64,000 nucleotides of DNA from Sutcliffiella horikoshii. Its GTDB lineage: Bacteria; Bacillota; Bacilli; Bacillales; Bacillaceae_I. The notes under the pieces were generated by a model. That model saw only the letters and a program-made list of their open reading frames with translations, was not told where the DNA came from and ran no database searches. The position numbers were made by a program, and so were the translations under genes. Positions 15,426 through 24,872 of this stretch are shown here, in pieces. The first letter of the stretch is position 1. Every line of letters begins with the position of its first letter. The DNA is taken from NCBI RefSeq assembly GCF_020524325.1, contig NZ_JAIVKY010000007.1, positions 682,001-746,000 on the forward strand. The letters run 5' to 3'.

Positions 15426-17713
15426 CGCATTCCCCCACTTTCAAACGTACGATTCCAATAAGTCATCCATTCTTCATAGGAGAAGGAATCTTTATTATTG
15501 GTCTTTAAATCTTGATAGATGTCCTTAAGTAATTGTTTTACTTTTTCGTTATTGCCTTTCTCCAATTCTTTAGCTATCATCAAAACAACCTGATTATTAT
15601 ATTGTAGCTTGTATGATTTCATTAGCTCATCGAACTTTTCTAAAGTAGTCATCTCAGCAGATGAACTCATCCAGTTTATATGAGAGACAGTAGAAAGGTA
15701 GTAGAAATCTGTGCCATTAAATTGCTCAAAATCATTCCAATCAAAGTCATAATAATCTTTATATAAGACAAGCAGGTATGTGTCCATAAGCCCCTTTAAC
15801 ACGGAATCCGCTGAAACCTCGTAATACTGGTTTAGATAATCGTGTCCGAATAGCCCAAACGATATTAATCTGGATTTTAAATCTATCATCGTATTATTTA
15901 TGACTTTACCATCATCAACCTGTACGTATGTTTGAACATTATCATCAAAGAAAAGTGCTTCGTCAAAATGGTTGATATTATATGTTTCAGTCCCGACATA
16001 GTTAAGAGAAGGGACATAGACAAGTTTCATGTCTTGTTGAAATTCTTCATCTAGCCAATTCTCAAAAAAATCTTCTATAGAAGCCATATCGCCAAGTTTC
16101 TGTTGTATTAACTGATAGTTTTCCTTATGAGCAATAACGGAAAAAGGTAAATTCCCCTTATATTTGACTAGTCCCTTATTTGAAAAAAGTGTTAAACCTT
16201 TAGCATCCTCACTGGTGAAAATTAGCGCTCCATCAGCAGATTTTTCACTAAAATGGGCAGTACTGAAAACGTGATGATTAAAGTTAGTCAATTCTACCTG
16301 AAAATCAGACGCGGGAAGTGCCTGGTTCAATTCTAAGTGGCGATTAAATCCTATCGTATGAATGTAATCCTCCGTATCTGCATGAAAAAGAGTATAAATA
16401 GAATAATCTCCCGGTAAAGGGTACCACCCTATATAGGAAGGGATGTACATATCTTCCCCTTTAAAGAAAGCAAAATTTCTTTCACTTCCGTAAAGATGTC
16501 CCCATTCATTTAGGTTGCCGGTATACTCTACCTCTAACCGGTTTAGTTCTTGTTGATCTATGTTGGATAACGTTACAAGATGCTGCTTCTTATTAAAGTC
16601 AGTTTTCACCCCGTTCCAAGATACCGATTCCACTTCAAAAGAGGGATACAAGCTAAAATTTAATGTGGTGTTTTTCTGTAAATTAGGAATAAGCAACTCT
16701 GCCTTAATGTGAAAGGAATTTTTTCTGGTCCGCTCCATTTTAATGGAGTAACTATCAACATTATAAAACTCTCCTACTGTGTCTAAAACAGTCCCATCGT
16801 CAGAATCATACTGCTTAACAGCGCCTGCTTTTAAATAGTTAAAATGCTCTAAGCGGTCTGACCATAAATAACTGTATGGAAAAATGGAAGCAACGGTAAG
16901 GGCCGTTACTATTCCAAACAAAGTCCATTTTCTCTTTTCAAAGGATGAAATTCGATTAGTGGAAGATTTCATGATTGTAATAGCCAATAAAAAAAGACTG
17001 AAAAACGTGACAAAAAGCTGCGAATATAAGGTTTCTTTTCTAGATAAACGAAATCCCCAATCTTCAGAGTGAGAGATATCCATGAAAAACTGATTTAAAT
17101 GAAATGTTTTCAAAAAATGCAATTGATATCGTTGTATAATATAACCTTCCATAAAGAAAGTGCCAAACATCCACGCGCAAAACACAATGATATATACAAT
17201 CCTGTTAGTGATAAGAACGGCAAGTACCATTCCTAATGAAATAGTGACAGCGTAAGACAATTGGCTTTGAACAGAGAATGACAAGCCGTGTTCTAGCAAA
17301 TAGGAGAGGTCTTTGCCGAAGGAAGAACCTTGCCATACAAAGATCAGGAAATAAACTAAAGTAAAGAGACTGCTATAAATAAAAAGCGATAGAAACTTTG
17401 CTAGAATAATGGTTAAAAAGGAATTCGGTAAGGAATTCGTCCAATCTAATAACACGGTCTGTTTTTCTCTACGAATGGATAGCACACTTGCTAAAAATAA
17501 CACGCCAAGGGAAAGGGTGTGGCCGATAGCAAGAAACTCATTATTGGCTTTAAAAAAGCCGGATGAATATTGTCCGATAATGTTTGCAACGTCTTGGTTA
17601 TGATTGGACAACCATAAACTCATACTGACTCCATACACTAGTGGAGCCAAAAGGAAGAACCAATTCTTAAGAAGGAAACGGTTCTCTAGTTGTAATTGTT
17701 TTAAAAATCTCAT
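15422..17713 (-). CDS. ABC-2-type permease fused to a degenerate M1-peptidase-like extracellular domain
   Basis: 763 residues. The first 285 contain about seven membrane segments with ABC-2 permease character. The remaining 480 form a soluble domain with the beta-rich pattern of M1 aminopeptidase N-terminal domains (for example LNRLEVEYTGNLNEWGH and DMYIPSYIGWYPLPGDY), then a helical C-terminal part. No HExxH motif occurs anywhere, so peptidase activity is unlikely; ligand or peptide sensing is more plausible. Four-base ATGA overlaps with the ATPase gene upstream and the sigma gene downstream show one operon. The domain comparison is by eye. Confidence 0.75.
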   Translation of the reverse strand: MRFLKQLQLENRFLLKNWFFLLAPLVYGVSMSLWLSNHNQDVANIIGQYSSGFFKANNEFLAIGHTLSLGVLFLASVLSIRREKQTVLLDWTNSLPNSFLTIILAKFLSLFIYSSLFTLVYFLIFVWQGSSFGKDLSYLLEHGLSFSVQSQLSYAVTISLGMVLAVLITNRIVYIIVFCAWMFGTFFMEGYIIQRYQLHFLKTFHLNQFFMDISHSEDWGFRLSRKETLYSQLFVTFFSLFLLAITIMKSSTNRISSFEKRKWTLFGIVTALTVASIFPYSYLWSDRLEHFNYLKAGAVKQYDSDDGTVLDTVGEFYNVDSYSIKMERTRKNSFHIKAELLIPNLQKNTTLNFSLYPSFEVESVSWNGVKTDFNKKQHLVTLSNIDQQELNRLEVEYTGNLNEWGHLYGSERNFAFFKGEDMYIPSYIGWYPLPGDYSIYTLFHADTEDYIHTIGFNRHLELNQALPASDFQVELTNFNHHVFSTAHFSEKSADGALIFTSEDAKGLTLFSNKGLVKYKGNLPFSVIAHKENYQLIQQKLGDMASIEDFFENWLDEEFQQDMKLVYVPSLNYVGTETYNINHFDEALFFDDNVQTYVQVDDGKVINNTMIDLKSRLISFGLFGHDYLNQYYEVSADSVLKGLMDTYLLVLYKDYYDFDWNDFEQFNGTDFYYLSTVSHINWMSSSAEMTTLEKFDELMKSYKLQYNNQVVLMIAKELEKGNNEKVKQLLKDIYQDLKTNNKDSFSYEEWMTYWNRTFESGGMR

Positions 17714-18576
17714 GAGGAAGTCCCCTCTAACAAGGCGAGATAACCGTCCTCTAAATTCGGCTCAAGCATCTTTGCTCCGTAAAATGGCTTCTCATCTGCA
17801 AGGACCCGTGCATGAACAGTGCTGCCACGGTGTTCTGAACAAAGAATGGTGTCTTCTGCCATATTTTCTAAATAACCTGATGGAACCGTTCCTTCCCACA
17901 CTTTTCCGCAAGCTAACTCTTTCAGCTCTTCAACCGTTGCATCTAATAAAAGCTCGCCTTTCTTCAATACCGCTATCTCATAGCAACTGCTTTCAATATC
18001 TGTGACAACATGTGTAGAGAGAAGGATGCTTTTGTTAAGGCCTTCTTTGGATAAAAGGTTTCGAAAACGGAGCTTCTCTTCTGGATCTAATCCTACTGTA
18101 GGCTCATCTAAAATAACTAGTTTCGGGTTTCCCATAAATGCTTGCGCGATGCCTACACGTTGCTTCATTCCATGGGAAAATGTTTTGATTTTTTCATTGG
18201 CTTTGGAAGTGAGGTTCACCTCGTGCAGCCAGTGTTCTATTTGTTCCCTGCGTTCTTTCTTGTTCGGAACGCCTTTCATGACTCCTACAAAATCTAAAAT
18301 TTCCATTGGTGTCATTTGTGGGTAGACATGGAAGTGCTGAGGCAGATATCCAATCAGTCTCCGGACTTTTTCTGGATGTGACAGGATCGAAATGGAGTCA
18401 ATGTGAATGTCTCCTGCTGATGGTTTCATTAAAGTGGCCATGATTCGCATCAGAGTTGATTTACCTGCGCCGTTTGGGCCTAACAGACCGAATATTCCTG
18501 TTGAAATTCGTAGGTTTATGGAAGAGAGCACTTTTTGTTGTTTATATGATTTTGATAGATTGCGAATTTCGATCAT
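17710..18576 (-). CDS. ABC transporter ATP-binding protein
   Basis: 288 residues: Walker A GPNGAGKST (about 33-41), the Q-loop in GYLPQHF, signature FSHGMKQRVGIAQAF and Walker B LVILDEPTVGLDPEE, followed by an accessory C-terminal region. First gene of the operon and partner of the permease it overlaps by four bases. AGAAGGATT precedes the ATG. The domain resembles ATPases of ABC-2 exporters acting on peptides or lipids. The upstream intergenic region holds a palindromic repeat. Confidence 0.9.
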   Translation of the reverse strand: MIEIRNLSKSYKQQKVLSSINLRISTGIFGLLGPNGAGKSTLMRIMATLMKPSAGDIHIDSISILSHPEKVRRLIGYLPQHFHVYPQMTPMEILDFVGVMKGVPNKKERREQIEHWLHEVNLTSKANEKIKTFSHGMKQRVGIAQAFMGNPKLVILDEPTVGLDPEEKLRFRNLLSKEGLNKSILLSTHVVTDIESSCYEIAVLKKGELLLDATVEELKELACGKVWEGTVPSGYLENMAEDTILCSEHRGSTVHARVLADEKPFYGAKMLEPNLEDGYLALLEGTSS

Positions 18577-18626
18577 GGTGAATCCTTCTTTCTGTTTGAC
18601 TGCATGAAAAGTTTGTTAAACATCTT

Positions 18627-18812
18627 GAGATTTACGTTCCAGGTGTTCGCTTATCCAGAGGACGGTGCTTGAGCCTCCTCGGATTCGTCCGTGGGGTCTC
18701 AACCTACCATTACTCCCCCGCTGGACCAGGAAGGCTTCGGCAGCGATTCATCGCACGAAGAAAATGCTTTAGCATTTTCGAGGAGTCTCACACCTTGCAC
18801 TCCAATCTCAAG
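18627..18812 (+). repeat. Extended palindromic repeat copy
   Basis: Relative of the ~130-bp element, from TTTACGTTCCAGGTG to TTGCACTCCAATCTC, lengthened to about 186 bp by an internal insert. The insert holds a separate hairpin GAAAATGC-TTTA-GCATTTTC (about 18760-18781). It lies between the ABC/ECF operon and the LacI regulator gene. Confidence 0.8.
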
Positions 18813-18955
18813 GTGGACTACATTAATTATTGAACCCTTCAATAATTATAACGAAATAGATGGGAAAAGGTTTAAGATAGAGGAGGAAATTTGGAGAAGG
18901 GGAAATTTACCTGCAACATTCTGCAATATTTCTGAAATTTCTTTGTAAAAAGCCA

Positions 18956-18984
18956 TTGACGACGTTTACATTCTATTTTATAAT
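18956..18984 (+). promoter_or_regulatory. Sigma-A promoter of the LacI-family regulator
   Basis: TTGACG (18956-18961), 17-base spacer, perfect TATAAT (18979-18984), 40 bases before the start codon. Confidence 0.88.
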
Positions 18985-18988
18985 TACT

Positions 18989-19004
18989 TTCGAAAGCGCT
19001 TTCG
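18989..19004. promoter_or_regulatory. Palindromic LacI-family operator O1
   Basis: CGAAAGCGCTTTCG is a perfect palindrome with the central CG of LacI/GalR-family operators. It starts four bases after the -10 box, so a bound repressor would block transcription of its own gene. Confidence 0.85.
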
Positions 19005-19023
19005 GTTCGAGAGAGGGAAGACA

Positions 19024-20043
19024 ATGACAACCATTTATGATATTGCGAAAAAGACCGGTTTTTCCATTACAACTGTATCAAAAGTATTAAACAATTATAC
19101 AGATGTAAGTGAAAAGACCAAAAAGAAAATACTAGAAGCTGTAGAAGAAATGGGGTACTACCCCAATTCCCATGCTCGCTCATTGATGACCAAGAAATCT
19201 TGGACAATTGGTGTAGTTTTCATGGAAAACTTAGGTGTTGGTATTAAACATCCCTTTTTCAATGCCGTGATTGAAAGTTTTAAGCAAAGAGCAGAGCAGT
19301 TTGGCTATGATATGCTTTTTGTATCAAGAAACATCATCAATGAGAAAAAAAGCTATTTGGACCACTTTCGACATAGAGGGGTGGACGGAGTAGTGGTGGT
19401 TTGCTCCATATCAGATGATCCTGAAGTAAAAAAACTGATGGAGTCTCCTTTACCTACCGTAATCATTGATATGCATAGCTCCAAGTCAAGTGTAGTTTAT
19501 AGTGATAATAGTTATGGAAGTGTACTGGCTGTTGACTATCTTTACTCACTTGGGCATAGAAAGATTGCACACATATACGGACATCAGGAGACATACGCAG
19601 GAACAGAAAGATTAAAGGGTTTTATTAAAGCGCTTAAAAAGCATAACTTGGATATTCCCAAATCTTACATTGTAAATGGTGGATTCTTCTCCATGGAAAG
19701 TGGAGAGCAAGCGATGCAAGAATTGCTATCACTAGAAGATCCTCCAACAGCTGTTTATGCTGCAGGAGATAATATGGCATTTGGAGCAATCAAAGCAATC
19801 AAGAAAAAAGGATTATCTGTACCAGATGATATTTCTGTTATAGGTTATGATGATATAGATATTGCCCAGCATATAGCACCGCCATTAACCACTGTCAAAC
19901 AGAATATGAATCAACTTGGTTCCACAGCAGCCGATCTGTTATTAGATCAGATCAATGACAAAACAAAGCTCAACAAAGCCGTTACCATTCCAGTAGAACT
20001 TATCATCAGGGAATCGTGTAAGGCAATTAAAATTGATGAGTGA
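19024..20043 (+). CDS. LacI-family transcriptional regulator of the beta-glucan locus
   Basis: 339 residues: N-terminal helix-turn-helix and hinge (TIYDIAKKTGFSITTVSKVLNNYTDVSEKTK, up to about residue 58), then a periplasmic-binding-protein-like effector domain with the usual family landmarks (GVDGVVVV, AVYAAGDNMAFGAIKAI, DISVIGYDDIDIA). It most likely represses the transporter and glycosidase genes downstream; a palindrome overlaps its own promoter and two more precede the next gene. The effector is probably a beta-glucan oligosaccharide, by context only. Confidence 0.93.
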   Translation: MTTIYDIAKKTGFSITTVSKVLNNYTDVSEKTKKKILEAVEEMGYYPNSHARSLMTKKSWTIGVVFMENLGVGIKHPFFNAVIESFKQRAEQFGYDMLFVSRNIINEKKSYLDHFRHRGVDGVVVVCSISDDPEVKKLMESPLPTVIIDMHSSKSSVVYSDNSYGSVLAVDYLYSLGHRKIAHIYGHQETYAGTERLKGFIKALKKHNLDIPKSYIVNGGFFSMESGEQAMQELLSLEDPPTAVYAAGDNMAFGAIKAIKKKGLSVPDDISVIGYDDIDIAQHIAPPLTTVKQNMNQLGSTAADLLLDQINDKTKLNKAVTIPVELIIRESCKAIKIDE

Positions 20044-20079
20044 AGAGGGGACTAATAAGTTCTCTTTTTATCCATAAAA

Positions 20080-20091
20080 CGAAAGCGCTTT
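20080..20091. promoter_or_regulatory. LacI-family operator O2
   Basis: CGAAAGCGCTTT, the same core as O1 with an altered final base pair (TAG in place of TCG), 65 bases before the binding-protein start. Confidence 0.8.
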
Positions 20092-20110
20092 AGTTAAAAA
20101 TAAGCATTTT

Positions 20111-20123
20111 CGAAAGCGCTTTA
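20111..20123. promoter_or_regulatory. LacI-family operator O3
   Basis: CGAAAGCGCTTTA, 31 bases (about three helical turns) after O2, so both sites lie on the same DNA face. Confidence 0.8.
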
Positions 20124-20156
20124 GTATTTTTTACAACAAAACAGGGGGGTATTTTT

Positions 20157-21467
20157 GTGAAAAAGAAGCTTTTAATTCTTATTACTGCAGTAATGACGCT
20201 AAGTTTATTATCTGCTTGCAGTAACTCGTCTTCTTCTAAGAAGGCAGATTTAACTGTATGGTCCTTCACGGATGAACTACAAGAACCAATCAATGTATTT
20301 AAAGAGGAAAACGGAGTAACGGTTGATTTGACAATCATTCCGATTGAAGATTATCCAACTCGTTTACGTCCAGTATTAGAAAGTGGTCAAGGAGCTCCTG
20401 ACGTATTTACTGGCGAACTTGCATTCATAAAAGATTGGGTAGAGCAAGATTATTGGGAAGACCTTTCTCAAGAGCCTTACAATGTACAAGAATGGGAAGA
20501 TGACTATATCCCTTATGTATTTGATCTAGGAAAAGATTCAGAAGGTAAAATCAAAGCTGTATCTTGGCAAACAACTCCAGGTGGTATCTTCTATAGAAGA
20601 AGTATCGCTAAAGAAGTATTAGGTACGGATGACCCTACTGAGATCGGCGAAAGAATGAGCACTATGGACGGTTTGTTTGAAGTTGGAGAAGAATTAAAAT
20701 CCGCTGGTTACCGTCTATTCCCTGATGAAGGAGCTGTTCGTTGGTTTGCACAAGGTCAAGATCCACAACCTTGGGTTAACGAAAATAACGAGCTAGTTAT
20801 GACAGAAGGAAGAACCAACTATTTCGACTATGCCAAAGAATTACGTGATAAAGATTTAACAGCATTTGCACCAGAATGGTCTCCTGCATGGTTTGCAGCA
20901 ATGGATGAGCCAATCAACTACAATGCAGGTTGGGAAGAAGTAAACGAGAACAGTTCTGATCAAACAGAAGTGTTTGCATATGCATTACCAACTTGGGGTC
21001 TTCACAGTGTTCTAAAAACAAACACAGAAGAAACTGTTGGAGACTGGGCAGTAACAAATGGTCCGAACCCATACTTCTGGGGCGGAACTTGGTTAGGAAT
21101 CTACAAAGGTTCTGAAAATAAAGATCTTGCATGGAAATTCGTTCAAATGATGACACATGATGAAGAGTTCTTAACTGATTGGGCAAAAGAAACAGGAGAT
21201 GTTCTTTCCTACTTACCGGTTACAGAAAAAATCAAAGGTGATATTCAAGAGCCATTCTTAGGCGGGCAAAATAACTATACGTTCTTCTTAGAAGAAGCTG
21301 CAAACATCAACCCAGGAACTGTAACAAAATATGACCAACAGATTGATGGATTCTTTGGATCTATGGTTGGGGAGTATGTAGAAGGAACTAAGACGAAAGA
21401 AGAAGCAATTGAAGAGTTCTATCGTTTAGTGAAAAATGCATACCCGGATATTAAGACACCTGAATAA
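20157..21467 (+). CDS. Sugar ABC transporter substrate-binding lipoprotein
   Basis: 436-residue family 1 extracellular solute-binding protein. The GTG start has GGGGGGT upstream. The signal peptide MKKKLLILITAVMTLSLLSAC ends in lipobox LSAC with Cys21 as the lipid anchor; the following SSSSKK stretch is a linker. It would capture oligosaccharides for the two permeases encoded next. A hairpin and a repeat element separate it from the permease genes, a common way to keep binding-protein message in excess. Context points to beta-glucan oligosaccharides. Confidence 0.93.
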   Translation: MKKKLLILITAVMTLSLLSACSNSSSSKKADLTVWSFTDELQEPINVFKEENGVTVDLTIIPIEDYPTRLRPVLESGQGAPDVFTGELAFIKDWVEQDYWEDLSQEPYNVQEWEDDYIPYVFDLGKDSEGKIKAVSWQTTPGGIFYRRSIAKEVLGTDDPTEIGERMSTMDGLFEVGEELKSAGYRLFPDEGAVRWFAQGQDPQPWVNENNELVMTEGRTNYFDYAKELRDKDLTAFAPEWSPAWFAAMDEPINYNAGWEEVNENSSDQTEVFAYALPTWGLHSVLKTNTEETVGDWAVTNGPNPYFWGGTWLGIYKGSENKDLAWKFVQMMTHDEEFLTDWAKETGDVLSYLPVTEKIKGDIQEPFLGGQNNYTFFLEEAANINPGTVTKYDQQIDGFFGSMVGEYVEGTKTKEEAIEEFYRLVKNAYPDIKTPE

Positions 21468-21481
21468 TGCAACAAAGGATG

Positions 21482-21510
21482 TGGTGGGAGCTGAAACTTG
21501 GCTCCCACCC
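21482..21510 (+). terminator. Hairpin after the binding-protein gene
   Basis: Stem GGTGGGAGC / GCTCCCACC with a loop of about nine bases and no T-run. It more likely protects the upstream mRNA or partially attenuates than fully terminates. Confidence 0.6.
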
Positions 21511-21541
21511 ATCATTTAAAGAGTAAGCTCTGTTAACTGCC

Positions 21542-21670
21542 GCTGTGGATTTACGCACTTGGCTTCGCTTATCCAAAGGGCGTGTGCTTGAGCCTCCTCA
21601 CAACGCTTCAGGGGTCTCAACCTACCGCTATCTCCCGCCGGAGTCTACGCCATGTGCTCCAATCCACAGC
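21542..21670. repeat. Palindromic repeat inside the sugar operon
   Basis: 129-bp copy with perfect 10-bp inverted termini GCTGTGGATT / AATCCACAGC. It lies between the binding-protein gene and the first permease gene. Confidence 0.88.
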
Positions 21671-21734
21671 TAGGTTATTTATTTAATACATTATCAATTT
21701 TATTAACAGAGTTACAAGAAAGAAGGCGATTGAT

Positions 21735-22619
21735 TTGAAGAAAAAAGATCATTATGGCTATCTGTTCATCCTACCATTTTTCATCGTCTTTGGGATATTT
21801 AGCATCTATCCAATACTATTAACCTTCTATTATAGTTTTACAAACTACTCCGGTATGGGAGTTCCTGAAGTTATTGGATTGGCTAACTATACAAGACTAC
21901 TTACTGACAGCTACTTTTTACAAGCATTCTTTAACACTTGGTACATTTGGGGAGTTAACTTCTTTTTCCAAATGCTTATAGCATTGGGGCTTGCGATATT
22001 GTTCTCTGATATTCGCCTAAAAATGAAAGGGCTTGGTTTCTTCCGGGCTGTACTTTATCTTCCAAACTTAATAACTATCGCTTCTGTAGCGTTATTGTTT
22101 GGTATTTTACTAGGATGGCACCATGGAACATTGAATCATTTATTAATGGATTTAGGCATCATCTCTCAGCCAATCAACTGGCTTAACGACCCTACTACAG
22201 CAAAATGGTCTGTTGCTCTTATCGGAGCATGGATGTGGTTTGGTCATACATTTATCGTATTGATGGCAGGTATTTCAGGTATTTCAAAGGATTATTATGA
22301 AGCGGCACTTATTGATGGAGCGAACCGTTGGAAAACATTGTTCCACATTACATTGCCATTATTAAAACCAATTATGTTATATATCATGATCACTTCTTTA
22401 ATTGGCGGATTGCAGATTTTCGAATTGCCGATGTTATTAACAGACGGTATGGGTGCACCGCAAGGATCTCTAAACACAATGGTTTTATATATGTACAATC
22501 AGGCATTTAAATTTAACAACTATGGATACGCCGCAGCGGTCGCATACGGATTATTCTTGATTACGTTAATATTCTCGTTTGTAACATTTAAAGCTATGTA
22601 CCGCAAAAGCATGGATTAG
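21735..22619 (+). CDS. Carbohydrate ABC transporter permease (MalF-like)
   Basis: 294 residues with six membrane segments. The inner-loop EAA motif, where the ATPase docks, is YYEAALIDGANRWKTLFHITLPLLKP. Starts with TTG (MKKKDHYGYLF), with AAGAAAGAAGGCG upstream. It pairs with the permease that follows after 12 bases. No ATPase gene is in the operon; in Bacillus such importers commonly share MsmX-type ATPases. Confidence 0.93.
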   Translation: MKKKDHYGYLFILPFFIVFGIFSIYPILLTFYYSFTNYSGMGVPEVIGLANYTRLLTDSYFLQAFFNTWYIWGVNFFFQMLIALGLAILFSDIRLKMKGLGFFRAVLYLPNLITIASVALLFGILLGWHHGTLNHLLMDLGIISQPINWLNDPTTAKWSVALIGAWMWFGHTFIVLMAGISGISKDYYEAALIDGANRWKTLFHITLPLLKPIMLYIMITSLIGGLQIFELPMLLTDGMGAPQGSLNTMVLYMYNQAFKFNNYGYAAAVAYGLFLITLIFSFVTFKAMYRKSMD

Positions 22620-22631
22620 GAGTGAGTTAGT

Positions 22632-23462
22632 GTGAATAAAAGTACTTTTGTAAAGAGCATCCTCTACGGGCTTTTAATATTGCTTGCGATTATTAGCTTT
22701 ATCCCATTTTATATGATGATTATCAATGCTACGAGATCCAATTCAGAAATTCTGCAAAAAGGGTTCACCCTTTTACCAGGTAGCGCAATCGCGGAAAACT
22801 ATGAAAGATTGATAAGTTTCGTTAATATTTGGCAAGGATTTGGAAACAGTGTATTTATAGCAATTTGTGTAACTGTATTAAGCTCATACTTCTCCGCACT
22901 GACGGCATATGGGTTTGCGATTTATAACTTTAAAGGTAAAAATTTTCTATTCGTTTCCGTATTAATTTTGATGATGGTCCCGGGCCAATTAGGTCTAATT
23001 GGATTCTATGACTTAAATAAGACATTAGGTACATTGGACAGTTATATCCCATTAATCATTCCGGCTATAGCAAGTCCATTCGTTGTTTTCTTCCTACGAC
23101 AATTTCTTGTCTCCACCCTGCATCCAACATTATTGGAAGCTGCCAGAATGGATGGAGCAAGTGAAATAAGAATTTTCCATACGATAGGCTTACCTATCAT
23201 GATGCCGGCAGTAGCTACAATGGGTATCTTCACCTTTATTGGATCTTGGAATAACTACATTGTTCCACTTGTAGTTCTTTTCAGTCCGGAAAAGTACACG
23301 TTACCTGTCATGATGGGCTTCTTGAGAGGATCAAAGGTAGCAGAAAATCTAGGTTCTATGTATTTAGGTATCGCGATATCTGTTGTACCAATCATGATTA
23401 CCTTCTTGTTCCTATCCAAATACATCATTAGCAGTATTTCCGCAGGTGGAGTAAAAGAATAA
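22632..23462 (+). CDS. Carbohydrate ABC transporter permease (MalG-like)
   Basis: 276 residues, six membrane segments, with EAA motif LLEAARMDGASEIRIFHTIGLPIMMP. The N terminus MNKSTFVKSILYGLLILLAIISFIPFYMMI is typical of the second permease of CUT1 sugar importers. GTG start with AGGAGTGAG upstream. Forms the translocation pore with the preceding gene product. Confidence 0.93.
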   Translation: MNKSTFVKSILYGLLILLAIISFIPFYMMIINATRSNSEILQKGFTLLPGSAIAENYERLISFVNIWQGFGNSVFIAICVTVLSSYFSALTAYGFAIYNFKGKNFLFVSVLILMMVPGQLGLIGFYDLNKTLGTLDSYIPLIIPAIASPFVVFFLRQFLVSTLHPTLLEAARMDGASEIRIFHTIGLPIMMPAVATMGIFTFIGSWNNYIVPLVVLFSPEKYTLPVMMGFLRGSKVAENLGSMYLGIAISVVPIMITFLFLSKYIISSISAGGVKE

Positions 23463-23499
23463 ATAAAAAGCAACTAGATTAATAGAAGAGGTGAACGGC

Positions 23500-24831
23500 A
23501 TGTTAAATTTTTCAAAGGATTTCATTTTTGGAACAGCAACATCCTCCTACCAAATAGAAGGAGCACACGATGAAGGAGGTCGTACTCCATCCATCTGGGA
23601 TACTTTTTCAAGAACACCAGGTAAGGTGTGGAATGGAGACACAGGAGATGTTGCTTGTGACCACTACCACCGTTATGAAGAAGACATCAACATTATCAAA
23701 AGCCTTGGTGTAGATTCTTATCGCCTATCTATCGCTTGGCCAAGGATTTTCCCACAACAAGGTGTTTATAACCAAGAAGGTATGGACTTTTATAAAAAGT
23801 TAATTAACGGCTTATTGGAAGCTGGTATCAAGCCAATGGTTACGTTATACCACTGGGATCTTCCAATGTGGGCACATGAACAAGGCGGATGGGTAAATCG
23901 CGAGTCCGTTTCATGGTTCTTGGAGTTTGCAGACAAGTGCTATGAAGAGTTAGACGAATTGGTTTATTCATGGATTACGCACAATGAACCATGGTGTGCA
24001 AGTTTCTTGAGCTATCACCTTGGCCATCATGCACCTGGACATACAAATCTTGAGGAAGGCGTAAAAGCAGCACATCATATTCTACTTTCTCATGGTGAAG
24101 CGGTTAAATTGTTAAAAGGTAAATTCGGATCTTCTACACCGATTGGAATTACACTTAACCTGGCACCTTCTTATGCTCCAACAGATTCAATCAATGACCA
24201 AATTGCAAGAAACAATTCTGATGGCTATGCAAACAGATGGTTCCTAGATCCTATTTTCAAAGGTTCTTATCCAATGGACATGATTAACCTGTTTTCCAAG
24301 TTGATTCATAACTTTGATTTCATTCAAGAAGGAGACTTGGAATCGATTTCAACTCCATGTGATTTCTTCGGAATCAACTATTACGCAAGATCATTGGTGG
24401 AATTTGATCCAAGTTCCCCAATGCTAAATAAAGGTGCTTACTCTGATTATCCGAAAACGGGTATGGGCTGGGATATCTCTCCACAGGAGTTCAAGGAATT
24501 GATTAGAGGACTTCGTGAGAACTATACTGATCTACCAATCTACATTACCGAAAATGGTGCGGCTTATGACGATGTAGTGGTAGATGGTTGTGTACATGAC
24601 AATGAGCGTAAAGATTATGTGGAAAAGCATATTACAGCTGTTGCTGAATTGAATGAAGAAGGCATGAATATCGCAGGTTACTTCTTGTGGTCTTTATTTG
24701 ATAACTTTGAATGGGCGTTTGGTTATGACAAGCGATTCGGCATGGTATATGTAGACTTTGAAACGCAAGAAAGAATTTTGAAAGATAGTGCGAAGCGATT
24801 TAAAGAGATTATTAGTTCAAGAAGTATATAA
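23500..24831 (+). CDS. Family GH1 beta-glucosidase
   Basis: 443 residues, cytoplasmic (no signal peptide). The acid/base Glu163 lies in THNEPW and the nucleophile Glu351 in ITENGA; the N terminus FIFGTATSSYQIEGA is the standard GH1 opening. Retaining hydrolysis of beta-glucosides fits import of glucan oligosaccharides. The ATG at 23500 has GAGGTGA seven bases upstream; the GTG at 23491 overlaps that site. No 6-phospho-specific system (PTS) is encoded here, supporting an unphosphorylated substrate. Confidence 0.95.
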   Translation: MLNFSKDFIFGTATSSYQIEGAHDEGGRTPSIWDTFSRTPGKVWNGDTGDVACDHYHRYEEDINIIKSLGVDSYRLSIAWPRIFPQQGVYNQEGMDFYKKLINGLLEAGIKPMVTLYHWDLPMWAHEQGGWVNRESVSWFLEFADKCYEELDELVYSWITHNEPWCASFLSYHLGHHAPGHTNLEEGVKAAHHILLSHGEAVKLLKGKFGSSTPIGITLNLAPSYAPTDSINDQIARNNSDGYANRWFLDPIFKGSYPMDMINLFSKLIHNFDFIQEGDLESISTPCDFFGINYYARSLVEFDPSSPMLNKGAYSDYPKTGMGWDISPQEFKELIRGLRENYTDLPIYITENGAAYDDVVVDGCVHDNERKDYVEKHITAVAELNEEGMNIAGYFLWSLFDNFEWAFGYDKRFGMVYVDFETQERILKDSAKRFKEIISSRSI

Positions 24832-24858
24832 CCACTCAGGATTGAGTGGTTTTTTTTG
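24832..24858 (+). terminator. Terminator after the GH1 gene
   Basis: Stem CCACTCA / TGAGTGG with loop GGAT and eight Ts. It separates the GH1 gene from GH30 and GH16, which therefore may have their own promoter or depend on read-through. Confidence 0.88.
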
Positions 24859-24872
24859 AAAAGGGAAATTGG

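Noticed and set aside
15422-16860. Active M1 metallopeptidase
   Set aside because: No HExxH zinc motif or downstream Glu ligand is present in the soluble domain.
18691-18948. Open frame between the ABC/ECF operon and the LacI gene
   Set aside because: Mostly within the repeat at 18627-18812, with no ribosome-binding site.
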